A DNA stretch of 64,000 nucleotides. Origin: Candidatus Competibacter denitrificans Run_A_D11. Lineage in GTDB: Bacteria; Pseudomonadota; Gammaproteobacteria; Competibacterales; Competibacteraceae. Below are positions 36,642 to 50,519 of the stretch, one piece after another. Position numbers and translations under genes: made by a program. The number at the start of each line of letters is the position of its first letter. Positions within the stretch are counted from its first letter, which is position 1. The stretch covers positions 1 through 64,000 of the forward strand of contig NZ_CBTJ020000071.1 of assembly GCF_001051235.1 (NCBI RefSeq), written 5' to 3'. The notes beneath the pieces are model-generated. The model did not search any database, was not told the DNA's origin, and saw nothing but the letters and a program-made list of their open reading frames with translations.

Positions 36642-37959
36642 GGGGGTCAGCACCGACTCCTTGCGGCCGCTAGCCGACCGGTTGCGGCCGCGCCATCTCA
36701 ATGAATTTGTTGGCCAAGATCATCTGTTGGCGCCGGGTAAACCGTTGCGGGTGGCCATTGAGCGGGGCCAACCGCATTCCATGGTCCTGTGGGGGCCACC
36801 CGGTACCGGCAAAACGACGCTGGCGGAGCTGTTGGCCAACGCCTGTCAGGCCGAATTCATCCGTCTCTCGGCGGTGATGGCCGGTGTCCGCGAGATTCGG
36901 ATGGCGGTGGAGCAGGCGCAAGCGCTTTGGCGTGCCGAAGCGCGGCGTACCGTGCTGTTCGTCGATGAGGTGTATCGCTTTAACAAAGCCCAACAAGATG
37001 CCTTTCTCCCCTACGTCGAGGATGGCACCCTGACCTTCATTGGAGCAACCACGGAAAATCCTGGGTTTGCTCTCAATAACGCGCTGCTGTCGCGGGTGCG
37101 CGTGTATGCACTTGGCAGCTTGGACGCCGTTGCCATCCAACAGGTGATCGTGCGGGCGCTACACGATCCGCAGCGGGGATTGGCCGACCGCTGGTCGCTG
37201 ACCGAGATTGCGCAGGCCCAACTTGCGCACGCGGCCGATGGCGATGCCCGGCGTGCCTTGATTTGGCTGGAACTGGCAGCGGAGCTGGCCCAGGCGCGGG
37301 ATATCACGCTGGAGTCCGCGTTAACCGAGGTGATGAGTGATGGGGCCGGGCGGCTCTTCGACCGGGGCGGTGATTTGTTCTACGATCAGATCTCGGCCTT
37401 GCACAAGGCGGTGCGCGGCAGCAGCCCGGATGCGGCGCTCTATTGGCTGGCCCGGATGCTGGATGGTGGTTGTGATCCGCTCTACATCGCCCGCCGAGTC
37501 GCCCGCATGGCCAGTGAAGACATCGGCAATGCCGACCCGCGCGCTTTGCAACTGGCCTTGAATGCCTGGGCGGCGCAGGAGCGGATGGGTAGCCCGGAAG
37601 GCGAACTGGCCATTGCTCAGGCGGTGGTCTATCTGGCGGTAGCGCCGAAAAGCAACGCGGTCTATACCGCTTTCGCCGCCGCCCGCCGCGATGTAGCGCG
37701 TCATGGTACTTTGGAGGTGCCGGCTCACTTGCGCAATGCCCCTACGCCGTTGGCCCGCGAGCTAGGACACGGCGAAGATTATCGTTATCCTCACGATGAG
37801 CCGGGTACTTACGCCGCCGGCGAATGTTACTTTCCAGAGGTGTTGCGCGAGGCTCGTTACTATCGACCAACGGCTAGCGGGCTGGAAGGGCGGATCGGCG
37901 AGAAATTGGAACGGTTGCGGGAGTTGGATCGCCAGAGCGGTCGGCGGCGCTATCGCTAG
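36631..37959 (+). CDS. rarA: Replication-associated recombination protein RarA (MgsA)
   Basis: A 442-residue AAA+ ATPase acting at stalled replication forks. Walker A is GPPGTGKTTLAELL; the Walker B region reads FVDEVYRFNK, with Val-Tyr instead of the common Ile-His. Sensor 1 is in FIGATTENP, and the C-terminal tetramerisation domain has ASEDIGNADPRAL and YPHDEPG. The ATG at 36631 inside the lolA end was chosen; a GTG four codons earlier is possible. The length is the usual one. Confidence 0.95.
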   Translation: MPDKGVSTDSLRPLADRLRPRHLNEFVGQDHLLAPGKPLRVAIERGQPHSMVLWGPPGTGKTTLAELLANACQAEFIRLSAVMAGVREIRMAVEQAQALWRAEARRTVLFVDEVYRFNKAQQDAFLPYVEDGTLTFIGATTENPGFALNNALLSRVRVYALGSLDAVAIQQVIVRALHDPQRGLADRWSLTEIAQAQLAHAADGDARRALIWLELAAELAQARDITLESALTEVMSDGAGRLFDRGGDLFYDQISALHKAVRGSSPDAALYWLARMLDGGCDPLYIARRVARMASEDIGNADPRALQLALNAWAAQERMGSPEGELAIAQAVVYLAVAPKSNAVYTAFAAARRDVARHGTLEVPAHLRNAPTPLARELGHGEDYRYPHDEPGTYAAGECYFPEVLREARYYRPTASGLEGRIGEKLERLRELDRQSGRRRYR

Positions 37960-38019
37960 CCTGAAAAAATCTGGGTCGGCGGTCTTCCAAGGGGTCTGGC
38001 GTCGCTGTTGGACCGAGCA

Positions 38020-39645
38020 CTATCTGCGCAGATAAGCCAGTTCCTTCGGCAGAGCGATGTTGTTGCCGAAGTAATCTTCGCCATAGCCGGAGTTGGCCAG
38101 CAGTTCAAGATCTTTCAAGACCCGCTTGTCGCCGACGAAGGCAATATTCAGGTCCGTCTTGATATCCAACTGGCCGGTCGCCTGCAATCTGGCGATTTCC
38201 TTGACCACGGTTTCGAGCAGGATGCCGTCTTTGTTGAACTCCTCGGATAGTTGCAGAGGTTGTTGATAAACGATGAGCTTGCTTTGCTGTGCCAGCCTGA
38301 CAATGATATCGAGTACGGCGGCACGGGTTTCGTTGTCGCTGAGCGGGGTCTGAGGCAGCGGCAGGCGGGCAATCTCCGACACCAACCAATGCCGCTTATG
38401 TGCGTTGATCTTTTCGTTGGCTCGAAAAATGTCCATCGGTGTTCCGGCATCGTAAGGTTGACCATCCAACTCCATGATGACCTCACTCCCATAGTGCCGC
38501 ACGATGCGCGCGACGAGGGTTGAGGGGCGAACGTGGAACCCCCGGTAAGACGGGACAGGTACGTCGATTCGGCCGGTTTCCGCATAATGCTTGAGCATGG
38601 TGTGGCAAAGACAGCGGCCACATGTCAGATACAGCCCGGCGAATGCGATGGCGTAGTTCATTAGGATGGATAACAGCGTTTTGAGCGCAATGACCGGTTT
38701 GCGTCGCAACGTGGAATCCCCGGTATGCACGTTGAGATGGCGCTCGTAGTAGTGGATCAAATAGGTTGCGATTTCCAACAAACGGAAGACGACGCTGATG
38801 TGGCCACGCAGGGTGGGGAGATCGTCGTCCAGATATTCGATTTCAGTTTCAGAAACATAGGTGTCGTAAAGGGACTGAAGACAGTGAAATCCCACTTTCA
38901 AATAGCGAAGACTTTCTTCGCTGATCGGGTCGGGGAAACAGGTCGGATAGTCCTTGGGTTGAATTTTCTCGACGCTGTTCAACAATTCGCTTTTAGCCGC
39001 CAGATTCAGATAAGCGGTGGCGAGATGAGTGGCTGTTTCCGCCGCACTTTTGATTCTTCGGGCTGAACGGTCGCGGGGTAGGCGGCCGGCGGGTAGATGC
39101 TCGGTATAATTTTCCGTCCAACCTGTTGTGGCGGGAATGGCGAGTCCTAAATCTGTCGCGTGTAGTAGTAGCCACTTCGCCGTCCTGACCAAAACCTTGT
39201 GGGTGATCTTAAGGCAACGCGCAGTGGCTCCGGGAAAATCCCGCTCAATGGGTAATAAACGATAGGAAGGTAGGCAATGGTGGATATGGAACAGTTCGTA
39301 AGTGACATTGGCAAACAGCTTGATGGCCGCCACCAGCGACCGAAAGCGACACCACTGGCGGTTGTTCCGTGCCCCGTAGGCATCCAGCAATTCTTCAGTT
39401 TGCAAAGCTTGGGACAGGACATCGATAATCAGCGGACGAGAGAGCGAAATCGGTTGTGGACTGCGCTCTGCCAGCAGGCGAGCGATCCATAGCAGCTTGG
39501 CGGCACGCTCGGTGATCAGGACAATAAACTGCTCATTATCGATGAGGACCGGGGTGGTGTGGCTTGCCGGGTGGTCCTTAGTCGATTGAAATTCGTGACG
39601 CAGCACAGCGTTACTCCGCCGCTTGAGCTTGAAGTGCTCCAACAT
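38020..39645 (-). CDS. Uncharacterised 541-residue helical protein with an HPr-like segment
   Basis: The whole protein is not recognised. Most of it (1-355) is helical and His/Leu-rich, with two short hydrophobic stretches (about 285-300 and 322-342) and a CGRCLCH cluster at 342-348. Residues 364-410 resemble the phosphocarrier HPr: GFHVRPSTLVARI places a His (H371) at the phosphorylation position before an Arg and a helix, followed by a strand and EVIMELDGQPYDAG. The last 130 residues are again helical. The ATG at 39645 begins the frame; the region upstream is non-coding. If H371 is phosphorylated, the protein could report PEP-sugar phosphotransferase or nitrogen-PTS state, but this is inference. 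Confidence 0.6.
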   Translation of the reverse strand: MLEHFKLKRRSNAVLRHEFQSTKDHPASHTTPVLIDNEQFIVLITERAAKLLWIARLLAERSPQPISLSRPLIIDVLSQALQTEELLDAYGARNNRQWCRFRSLVAAIKLFANVTYELFHIHHCLPSYRLLPIERDFPGATARCLKITHKVLVRTAKWLLLHATDLGLAIPATTGWTENYTEHLPAGRLPRDRSARRIKSAAETATHLATAYLNLAAKSELLNSVEKIQPKDYPTCFPDPISEESLRYLKVGFHCLQSLYDTYVSETEIEYLDDDLPTLRGHISVVFRLLEIATYLIHYYERHLNVHTGDSTLRRKPVIALKTLLSILMNYAIAFAGLYLTCGRCLCHTMLKHYAETGRIDVPVPSYRGFHVRPSTLVARIVRHYGSEVIMELDGQPYDAGTPMDIFRANEKINAHKRHWLVSEIARLPLPQTPLSDNETRAAVLDIIVRLAQQSKLIVYQQPLQLSEEFNKDGILLETVVKEIARLQATGQLDIKTDLNIAFVGDKRVLKDLELLANSGYGEDYFGNNIALPKELAYLRR

Positions 39646-39975
39646 ACCGGAAATTACGATGTAACACTATGCGGTTTTGCTCAATAAAGCGGGTAAAATT
39701 GCCAGGCGGAAAGATTGTATTGATCACCTTTTTATATCATCATAATTCTTGGATTGTGTCTAAAATGCCTGCCTAGAGCCGGTGTGTTATTAGCGCTCGG
39801 CATCCTGAAATGTGGGAAGAACAATTGACATACGCTAAAGATAGGCTTTACTTTTCAAACACACTCATGCGACGCTAGCCAGGACGGCATCGGAGCATCA
39901 ACAAGGAACTCCAATACCAGGGTCCGGGACGGATCAAGTCAAACCAAACCACATAAATCTCTCGAGGAGTAACAG
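39646..39975. other. Intergenic region upstream of the thiolase gene
   Basis: A 330-base divergent gap between the 541-residue protein and the thiolase gene. It is comparatively AT-rich at 39680-39770. No gene, RNA or clear sigma-70 pair is recognised. It must hold promoters for both flanking genes. Confidence 0.4.
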
Positions 39976-43952
<3,977 letters not shown>

Positions 43953-44087
43953 GAACGACGGCCCACCTTTGCAAGGCTGGTTTCCCGGACAGAGAATGGT
44001 AGTATGACCCTCCTTTGAAAAACCGGCGCAACGGTCAATCGCACATTTCTTTCACTTTCACTTTCACGTCCGGGAACAGGTAAGGCC

Positions 44088-45203
44088 ATGATTGTCATTT
44101 TGGATTCCAATATTACGGAGCATTCCCAAGAGTATCAGCACGCGCTCGCTTATCTGTCGCGCTTGCCGGGAATCAGCACCCGCGTCCACAAGGTGGAAGG
44201 GGCGCAACAGGCATTGACCGAGATTTACCTGATCGGTGATACCAAAACGCTCTCTGCTGAAGAGATCGGCGCGCTACCGGGCGTGGAGCGCGTCGTGCGC
44301 ATTTCAGAAGAGTACCGCATTCTCGGGCGCCACCGGGACGAGCAACGTATCAGCGGCTTCGATTACAACGGCGTTGTGTTCAGCCAGGATAACCTGAACG
44401 TGTTCGCTGGCTTATGCGCGGTGGATACGCCTGAACATGTGGAATTGATGATGAAAGCCTTGCGTGAGCATGGCCAGGTTTGTACTCGAATGGGTGCTTA
44501 CAAGCCCCGCACCAATCCCTATTCATTCCAGGGTCATGAGAAAACTTGTTTGCCTTATGTTTTCGAGTTGGCTGGAAAATACGGCATCAAGGTCATCGCT
44601 ATGGAAGTGACCCACGAACGCCATGTGGAGGAGATTCAGGAATGTTTGGAGCAAACCGGCCAACCCACCGGCGTGATGCTGCAAATCGGTACCCGTAATA
44701 CGCAGAATTTCGAGTTGCTGAAAGCGGTTGGGCAGCAGCAGGCGTTTCCAGTCTTGTTCAAACGCGGTTTCGGCATCACCTTGAACGAATCGCTGAACGC
44801 TGCGGAATATTTGGCCAGTGAAGGCAATTCCAAAGTGGTGTTCTGTCTGCGTGGGGTGAAAACCAATATGGGCGATCCACATCGTAATCTGGTGGATTTC
44901 AGCCATGTACCCGTTCTCAAGCGGCTAACCCGAATGCCGGTGTGTGTCGATCCGTCGCATTCGGTCGGTTCGCGGGAACGGGCGCCGGATGGTCTTTACG
45001 ACTTGATGCACGCCACGGCGCAAGGGGTAGTGGCCGGTGCCAATCTTGTGTTGGTCGATTTTCACCCAGCACCGGCGAAAGCGCTGGTCGATGGCCCCCA
45101 GGCTATGCTGCTGAGCGAGTTGAGTTGGTTTCTGGACGACGTTGCGGCTGCGCGAGTGTGCTACGAAAAACGCCAAGCCTTGGCAGAACGGTACGGTTTA
45201 TGA
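44088..45203 (+). CDS. 3-deoxy-7-phosphoheptulonate (DAHP) synthase, type I-beta
   Basis: A 371-residue enzyme for the first step of the shikimate pathway. An N-terminal ferredoxin-like regulatory domain (about 1-75) precedes the TIM barrel. The GAYKPRTNPYSFQG block places it in the I-beta/KDO8P-synthase-like class rather than the AroFGH class. Metal and substrate residues are in EVTHERHVE, IGTRNTQNFELLK, FKRGFG and VDPSHSVG. Feedback control through the N-terminal domain is likely. It stands alone, divergent from the MATE gene by about 135 bases. Confidence 0.92.
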   Translation: MIVILDSNITEHSQEYQHALAYLSRLPGISTRVHKVEGAQQALTEIYLIGDTKTLSAEEIGALPGVERVVRISEEYRILGRHRDEQRISGFDYNGVVFSQDNLNVFAGLCAVDTPEHVELMMKALREHGQVCTRMGAYKPRTNPYSFQGHEKTCLPYVFELAGKYGIKVIAMEVTHERHVEEIQECLEQTGQPTGVMLQIGTRNTQNFELLKAVGQQQAFPVLFKRGFGITLNESLNAAEYLASEGNSKVVFCLRGVKTNMGDPHRNLVDFSHVPVLKRLTRMPVCVDPSHSVGSRERAPDGLYDLMHATAQGVVAGANLVLVDFHPAPAKALVDGPQAMLLSELSWFLDDVAAARVCYEKRQALAERYGL

Positions 45204-45251
45204 TGGTTTCATCAGGCCATTTATACCATCTTCTTTGATTATAAACACCCA

Positions 45252-45947
45252 TCAGCCCAGCAACACATCACGCGCTCGATTCAAACAAGCCGCCAGATAG
45301 GCACTACCACCCTGATCTGGATGTAATCGCTGGATTAATCGCCGATAGGCGGCTTGGATTTCATCGCGTTTTGCCCCAGCCGCCAAACCCAGAATTTCGT
45401 AAGCTTCCGCCGGCGTCATGTTGCTGGGTTGCCTGTCCGAAGCGGACTGTCGCCGCTCACTTTCTTGCAACTGCTCGCGCCATGACAGGCCCATCCGTTG
45501 GTCTAAATACGCCTCCAGCACTGCAAGAGATCGCAGATCCGCTTGGCACTGGCGCCATAAATCCAGGTTCTGCTGAAGAGTAAGATTTTGCAGTTGGCAT
45601 CCCACAAATCGCCCTTCACGGACTATCCCAGAGATCGCACCAGTTCCCTGCTCGACCCTGATCTGGAGAAAGCGGGTGCTCATTAAAGAATGAGCCTGAT
45701 CGGCGTTCCCAGCGAGTGGGAAAAGGGTTTTAGCACCGAACCGCTTCAATAAGAAGGGTACAAGGACAATGAACAGCGGCACGGCCATTTCCATGCCCCC
45801 AGGTATCAAGATTAGCAAACCGCATATTCCCCCCAGCACCGCAACGCCACGCGGCCATAGCTTAGTTCCAGGCACACGGCGCAAACGGCGGATAAAAAAG
45901 TAGCCACCGATCAATATAAGAATCACCAGTACGCCACGGATTAGCAT
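45252..45947 (-). CDS. Membrane-anchored J-domain protein
   Basis: A 231-residue protein with two hydrophobic helices (about 3-19 and 34-57), a middle part with a possible strand-rich domain, and a C-terminal J domain (about 180-231). The HPD motif is at 209-211 in RLHPDQGG. A C-terminal J domain behind a membrane anchor is the layout of DjlA/TIM14-like co-chaperones that recruit DnaK at the inner membrane. The ATG at 45947 was chosen; an extension overlapping paaK is less likely. It is the last gene of the ior-liv-paaK unit, 16 bases after paaK. Confidence 0.82.
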   Translation of the reverse strand: MLIRGVLVILILIGGYFFIRRLRRVPGTKLWPRGVAVLGGICGLLILIPGGMEMAVPLFIVLVPFLLKRFGAKTLFPLAGNADQAHSLMSTRFLQIRVEQGTGAISGIVREGRFVGCQLQNLTLQQNLDLWRQCQADLRSLAVLEAYLDQRMGLSWREQLQESERRQSASDRQPSNMTPAEAYEILGLAAGAKRDEIQAAYRRLIQRLHPDQGGSAYLAACLNRARDVLLG

Positions 45948-45963
45948 CAAACGATAATCCTGG

Positions 45964-47271
45964 TTATTTCTGTTTTTTGCGATGATCAACCACTCGCACC
46001 GCTTTCCCCTCAGAGCGGGGCAATTCGCCAGTACGCTTGACCACAACCTGAGCGGTTACACCGATAAAATCTTTGATATCTTTCTGAGCCTTATGCCCAA
46101 CTCGCTCCATGGCGACCGGGCCTTGCGCGACCAGCGGCGGGCTGCCTTCGACGTTGACCGTCAATAGATCGAGATTGCCTTCCCGGGTGATTTCAAGCTG
46201 ATAAAACGGAGTCAGCGTTTCCGTTTGCATAAGAATCGCTTCAACTTGGGACGGGAAGACATTAACGCCGCGAATGATCAACATATCGTCAGTGCGGCCG
46301 GTAACGCGCTTCATGCGGACATGGGTGCGGCCACAGCGGCAAGGTGCGGGGTCAAGGATTGATACATCGCGGGTGCGGTAGCGAAGAACGGGAAACGCTT
46401 CCTTGGTGAGCGAGGTAATGACGATCTCGCCAGGTTCGCCGTAAGGAATCGGTTGGCCGGTGTCCACATCGACGGCTTCGACTAAAAAATGATCCTCGAA
46501 AACATGCAGGCCATTTTTGGCTTCAATGCACTCGGTGGCGACGCCGGGGCCGATGACCTCGGACAGGCCGTAAATATCCACAGCGTCAATGCCAAGGCGT
46601 GATTCCAATTCGTAGCGCATTTCCTCGGTCCATGGCTCCGCACCAAAAACACCGACTTTGAGCGGCAGCTTGCGCAAATCGATATTCATGTCCGCCGCTG
46701 CTTCGGCGAGGTTGAGGGCATAGGAGGGCGTGCAGGACAGGCCCGTTGGCTCGAAATCCTGGATCAGCATGATCTGGCGCTGAGTCTGGCCACCGGAGAT
46801 CGGTGTAACCATGACGCCCAGTTCTTCCGCACCGTAATGGAAGCCCAAACCACCGGTAAATAGGCCATAGCCGTAGGCGTTGTGTAACCGATCCCCAGCC
46901 CGCAAGCCGGCGGCGGCTAGGCTGCGCGCCATGACCCGCGCCCAAGTGCGGATATCGCGACGGGTGTAGCCGACCACGGTGGGCTTGCCGGTGGTGCCGC
47001 TGGAGGCATGGATGCGCACCACCTGATCGGTCGGCACCGCGAACATGCCGAACGGATAGTTCTCACGCAGGTTTTCTTTTTTGGTGAACGGGAGTAGTTG
47101 AACATCGGCCACAGATTTCAAGTGATGGGGTTTAACACCCAATTCATCCATGGCGTCCCGGTAGTATTTGATCGTTTGATAGCAACGCTCAACGGTTGCA
47201 CGCAGTCGGCGTACTTGTAACGCCTGCAATTCCTCACGGGGCAGGGTTTCTTGTTCGGTGTCGAGGATCAT
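45964..47271 (-). CDS. paaK: Phenylacetate-CoA ligase
   Basis: A 435-residue AMP-forming acyl-CoA ligase. The ATP-binding motif [16 protein letters not shown] is at 88-103, followed by [15 protein letters not shown], the adenine-site region [13 protein letters not shown] and the hinge [24 protein letters not shown]. It converts phenylacetate or a related aryl acetate to the CoA thioester. In this operon it sits downstream of IorAB and a Liv importer. The set suits use of phenylalanine, tyrosine or tryptophan via aryl-pyruvate and aryl-acetate. Confidence 0.95.
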   Translation of the reverse strand: MILDTEQETLPREELQALQVRRLRATVERCYQTIKYYRDAMDELGVKPHHLKSVADVQLLPFTKKENLRENYPFGMFAVPTDQVVRIHASSGTTGKPTVVGYTRRDIRTWARVMARSLAAAGLRAGDRLHNAYGYGLFTGGLGFHYGAEELGVMVTPISGGQTQRQIMLIQDFEPTGLSCTPSYALNLAEAAADMNIDLRKLPLKVGVFGAEPWTEEMRYELESRLGIDAVDIYGLSEVIGPGVATECIEAKNGLHVFEDHFLVEAVDVDTGQPIPYGEPGEIVITSLTKEAFPVLRYRTRDVSILDPAPCRCGRTHVRMKRVTGRTDDMLIIRGVNVFPSQVEAILMQTETLTPFYQLEITREGNLDLLTVNVEGSPPLVAQGPVAMERVGHKAQKDIKDFIGVTAQVVVKRTGELPRSEGKAVRVVDHRKKQK

Positions 47272-47304
47272 GGTGGGTCTCAGGTTCGTGATTAAGAAAA
47301 AAGA

Positions 47305-47973
47305 TCAGACCATGGGGCCGGTGGCCGGGAAGGTTTCCGTTAGCAGGTCGTAGCCGAGATCGCGTAAGTGTCGGTTCAGGGCATGGGGATCGGCGGCCCG
47401 ATAGCGCACGACCACGATCCGCAGGCCGGTTTGATCGGGATGCACCGGTGAGACAACCGTGGCGATATAGCCACCCGCGTCGTTGATCGCGGTCAGAAAC
47501 CGCCCCAGTTGGCCAATGGTGTCTGGCAAATGGACGGCGATTCGGGTGGTGTCTTCCGCTAGGCAACCGGTGATGTCGAGGAAGAAATCCAGCAAATCCT
47601 CGTGGGTGAGGATGCCCACCAGTTTTCCGCCGCCTTCGACCACTGGCAGGCAGCCGATTTTTTCCTGCCGCAGCAGGCGGGCGGCTTCTTCGACCAGCGT
47701 ATCGGGAGTGCAGGTAATGACCTTGGGGCGCATCACCTTGGCAGCGGTCAGCTTGCCTAACAGATAGTTGGCTTCACCCACCGAGAGCGTAGTGACCGGT
47801 GAAGGCCCCACTCGTTCGAGATCGTGGGACGTGATGAGTCCGATCAAATGACCCTCGCGCACCACCGGCAGATGGCGGATATGGCGATCCCGCATCAGCG
47901 CCGCCAGTTGGGTGACGCGGGCGTCCTCGGCGACCTGTACCACCTCACGGGTCATGATCCGATCCACGTACAT
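47305..47973 (-). CDS. CBS-pair and ACT domain protein
   Basis: A 222-residue cytoplasmic protein. Two CBS motifs (about 1-60 and 77-135) carry IMTREVVQV/GLITSHDLE and VMRPKVITC/GILTHEDLLD. A C-terminal ACT-like domain (about 142-214) has VHLPDTIGQLGRFLTAINDAGG. CBS pairs sense adenine nucleotides and ACT domains bind amino acids, so this is a likely regulator responding to both. GGAGG precedes the ATG. It lies between livF and paaK in the aryl-acetate operon; AcuB is the nearest named relative. Confidence 0.85.
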   Translation of the reverse strand: MYVDRIMTREVVQVAEDARVTQLAALMRDRHIRHLPVVREGHLIGLITSHDLERVGPSPVTTLSVGEANYLLGKLTAAKVMRPKVITCTPDTLVEEAARLLRQEKIGCLPVVEGGGKLVGILTHEDLLDFFLDITGCLAEDTTRIAVHLPDTIGQLGRFLTAINDAGGYIATVVSPVHPDQTGLRIVVVRYRAADPHALNRHLRDLGYDLLTETFPATGPMV

Positions 47974-47985
47974 GATTTGCCTCCG

Positions 47986-48750
47986 TTAGTAACCCAGATA
48001 AGCCCGCCGCACGTCGTCATCAGCCAGTAGTTCCGCCGCTGGGGCGGTTTTGGCGATGCGGCCGGTTTCGAGAATATAACCACGCCCGGCGATAGCCAGA
48101 GCCGCACGGGCGTTCTGTTCAACGAGTAGAATGGTGACACCGCGACCGTTTAATTCGACGATGACCCGGAAGATTTCCTCGACCAGCAGCGGCGCCAGGC
48201 CCATCGAGGGTTCGTCGAGCAGCAACAGGCGCGGACGGCCGAGCAGGGCGCGGCCAATGGCGAGCATTTGCTGCTGGCCGCCGGATAGGGTGCCGGCGGG
48301 TTGGCGGCGACGTTCGGCAAGAATCGGGAACAATGTATAGACCCACTCTTGCGTTTCTCGTAGCCAAACCGGATCGCCGTGCTGACGGTAAGCGCCTAGC
48401 CGTAGATTATCCGCGACGCTGAGCGGGGCGAACACCTGACGGCCTTCTAGCACTTGACAGATACCCGCAGCAACGATGCGATGCGGTGACCAGCGGGTGA
48501 TGTCTTGGCCATCGAACCGAATTTGCCCGGCGCTGGCGGATTGCAGGCCAGACAGAGCATGAAGCAGGGTGGTTTTACCCGCGCCGTTGCCGCCAACGAT
48601 GGCGACCAATTCACCCGCGCTGACGCGCAAGTCAATCTGCTGGATGGCGCGCACCGGCCCGTAGTAGCTACTCAGTCCGGTGACTTCAAGCAAACTTGCC
48701 GCGCCCGGAGCCGGCGTGGGGTCAGAGGTAAGGGGCGGATCAGACGGCAT
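47986..48750 (-). CDS. livF: Branched-chain/aromatic amino-acid type ABC transporter ATPase LivF
   Basis: A 254-residue ABC ATPase. Walker A is GGNGAGKTT, the signature LSGGQQQM, Walker B LLLLDEPSMGLAP, and the LivF-type VEQNARAAL switch region follows. The ATG at 48750 with AGGTGGAG upstream was preferred to a GTG five codons earlier. It overlaps the end of livG by 11 bases. It is one of the two ATPases of the Liv importer; within this operon the solute is plausibly an aromatic compound or amino acid. Confidence 0.94.
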   Translation of the reverse strand: MPSDPPLTSDPTPAPGAASLLEVTGLSSYYGPVRAIQQIDLRVSAGELVAIVGGNGAGKTTLLHALSGLQSASAGQIRFDGQDITRWSPHRIVAAGICQVLEGRQVFAPLSVADNLRLGAYRQHGDPVWLRETQEWVYTLFPILAERRRQPAGTLSGGQQQMLAIGRALLGRPRLLLLDEPSMGLAPLLVEEIFRVIVELNGRGVTILLVEQNARAALAIAGRGYILETGRIAKTAPAAELLADDDVRRAYLGY

Positions 48751-49543
48751 AATTGACCGCTCCACCTAAATAAGCAGCGACCACACGCGGGTCGGCTTGA
48801 ATATCGGCTGGCGCACCTTCAGCCAGCACGCTGCCGTAATCCAGCACCAGCAAGCGGTCGGAAACGCCCATCACGAGTGGCATGTGGTGTTCGACCAGTA
48901 GCACGGTAACGCCGTTGGCGCGGATGCGGCCGATCAAATCGCGCAAGGCCATGGTTTCGGTGTCGTTGAGGCCCGCAGCAGGTTCATCGAGCAGCAACAG
49001 TCGGGGTTTGGCGGCCAGCGCGCGGGCGATTTCGACCCGCTTCATCAGACCATAGGGCAGGGAGCCGGCTGGCTGGCCAGCGCGGTCGGCCAACTCGCAT
49101 AATTCCAGTGCTGCAATGGCCCACTCCCGTAACTGCTGCTCCTGTCGCTGTACCCAAGGCAAGCGTAACGCAGCGGCCAACAGGTGGGTGCGAGCGCGCA
49201 AATGGCAGCCGACCATGACATTTTCGACCACGGTCATGTTGAAAAATAATTGCAGGTTTTGGAAGGTGCGGGCGATGCCGCGCGCGGCGATGCGGTGCGG
49301 CGGCAGGCCCAGCAATTCCTGATCAGCGAAGCGAATCGACCCGGCCGAAGGTTGGTAAAAACCACATAGGGCGTTGAATAGCGTGGTTTTACCGGCGCCG
49401 TTGGGGCCAATGACAGCGTAGATCAACCCTTCCGCCACTTGGAAACTGACGCCGGCTAAGGCCATCACGCCGCCAAAGCTTTGTTCCAGCCCCGTCACGG
49501 CCAGCAAAGGTGAAGGCAGCAGGGCTGAGGAGAGGGCGGTCAT
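48740..49543 (-). CDS. livG: Branched-chain/aromatic amino-acid type ABC transporter ATPase LivG
   Basis: A 267-residue ABC ATPase with Walker A GPNGAGKTT, the LivG-typical ARTFQNLQLFFNMTV Q-loop region, and Walker B LLLLDEPAAGLN followed by the EHHMPLVMGV switch His. The usual ABC signature is replaced by the shorter SLPYGLMKRVEIAR, as in LivG proteins. It starts seven bases after livM. Confidence 0.94.
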   Translation of the reverse strand: MTALSSALLPSPLLAVTGLEQSFGGVMALAGVSFQVAEGLIYAVIGPNGAGKTTLFNALCGFYQPSAGSIRFADQELLGLPPHRIAARGIARTFQNLQLFFNMTVVENVMVGCHLRARTHLLAAALRLPWVQRQEQQLREWAIAALELCELADRAGQPAGSLPYGLMKRVEIARALAAKPRLLLLDEPAAGLNDTETMALRDLIGRIRANGVTVLLVEHHMPLVMGVSDRLLVLDYGSVLAEGAPADIQADPRVVAAYLGGAVNYAV

Positions 49544-49550
49544 GGCTGCA

Positions 49551-50516
49551 TCAAGTGGACGGTAGAGGTTGACGGCGCTTCAGCCTATGCCTCACACGGC
49601 GGGCTGCTTGACTCAAGCCGACAAATAGCCCCTGCGGCATAAAAATCATCACCGCCATTAGTAAGGCACCGTGAATCAGCATCTCGTAATCTTCAAACAC
49701 CACCAAGCCCTGTTGCAGCAGGGTTAGGGCGATGGCGCCGCAGACTGCGCCGAAGGTCGAAGCCAGACCGCCCAGCACCACCATGGTGACCAGTTCGACT
49801 GAAACCGTCAGATTGAAGGAATCTGGGCTGACAAAGGCTTGCTGATGGGCGAACAAACTACCGGCGAAGGCAGCGAACAGGGCGGAGATGACGAACACCT
49901 GAGTTTTGGCGCGACCGGTATCGACCCCCATCATTTGCGCGGCGAATTCGGAACCGTGCACGGCGCGCAGAGCGCGGCCCACTTGGGAATCGACGAGATT
50001 CAGCGTCAACCAGACCACCAGCAGCATGGCGGCCATGATGACGCCGTACCATTGTTCGTCGCCGTCTACCCGCCAGCCCAGCAGATTCAGTGCAGGAATG
50101 CCGGATAGGCCATCTGGGCCGCCGGTCCACTGGGTGGCCTGCACCAGGATGACGTGGACGATGACGCCGAAACCGAGGGTTGCCATCGCCAGATAGTGAC
50201 CACGTAGACGCAAAATCGGCCGAGCGAATAACCAAGCGAGCGCACCAGTCGCCAAAAGACCGGCAGCGAGAGCCAGCAAAGAAGGCCAGCCGAAGCGGGT
50301 GGTCAAAATCGCCGAGGCGTAAGCGCCCATGCCGAAAAAGGCGGCATGACCCAGAGAAATTTGGCCCGCGTAGCCCATCAGCAAATTGAGGCCAACCGCC
50401 AGAATGACGTGCAGGCCAGCCGATGCGCCGACCACGATAACGAAATAGTTATCGGGAAACAGAATCGGGAGCAACGCCACGCCGAGCGCAAACAGATAAA
50501 AACCAGCCAGCCGCAT
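49551..50516 (-). CDS. livM: Branched-chain/aromatic amino-acid type ABC transporter permease LivM
   Basis: A 321-residue membrane permease with about nine hydrophobic helices. The LivM core contains GLNLLMGYAGQISLGHAAFFGMGAY and the cytoplasmic loop with RALRAVHGSEFAAQMMGVD that contacts the ATPases. A basic C-terminal tail ends the protein. It starts three bases after livH. Confidence 0.94.
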   Translation of the reverse strand: MRLAGFYLFALGVALLPILFPDNYFVIVVGASAGLHVILAVGLNLLMGYAGQISLGHAAFFGMGAYASAILTTRFGWPSLLALAAGLLATGALAWLFARPILRLRGHYLAMATLGFGVIVHVILVQATQWTGGPDGLSGIPALNLLGWRVDGDEQWYGVIMAAMLLVVWLTLNLVDSQVGRALRAVHGSEFAAQMMGVDTGRAKTQVFVISALFAAFAGSLFAHQQAFVSPDSFNLTVSVELVTMVVLGGLASTFGAVCGAIALTLLQQGLVVFEDYEMLIHGALLMAVMIFMPQGLFVGLSQAARRVRHRLKRRQPLPST

Positions 50517-50519
50517 GAG

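Noticed and set aside
45202..45230. Weak inverted repeat GATGGT...ACCATC after the DAHP synthase gene
   Set aside because: Only six base pairs with a 17-base loop; too weak to call a terminator despite the T-rich sequence after it.
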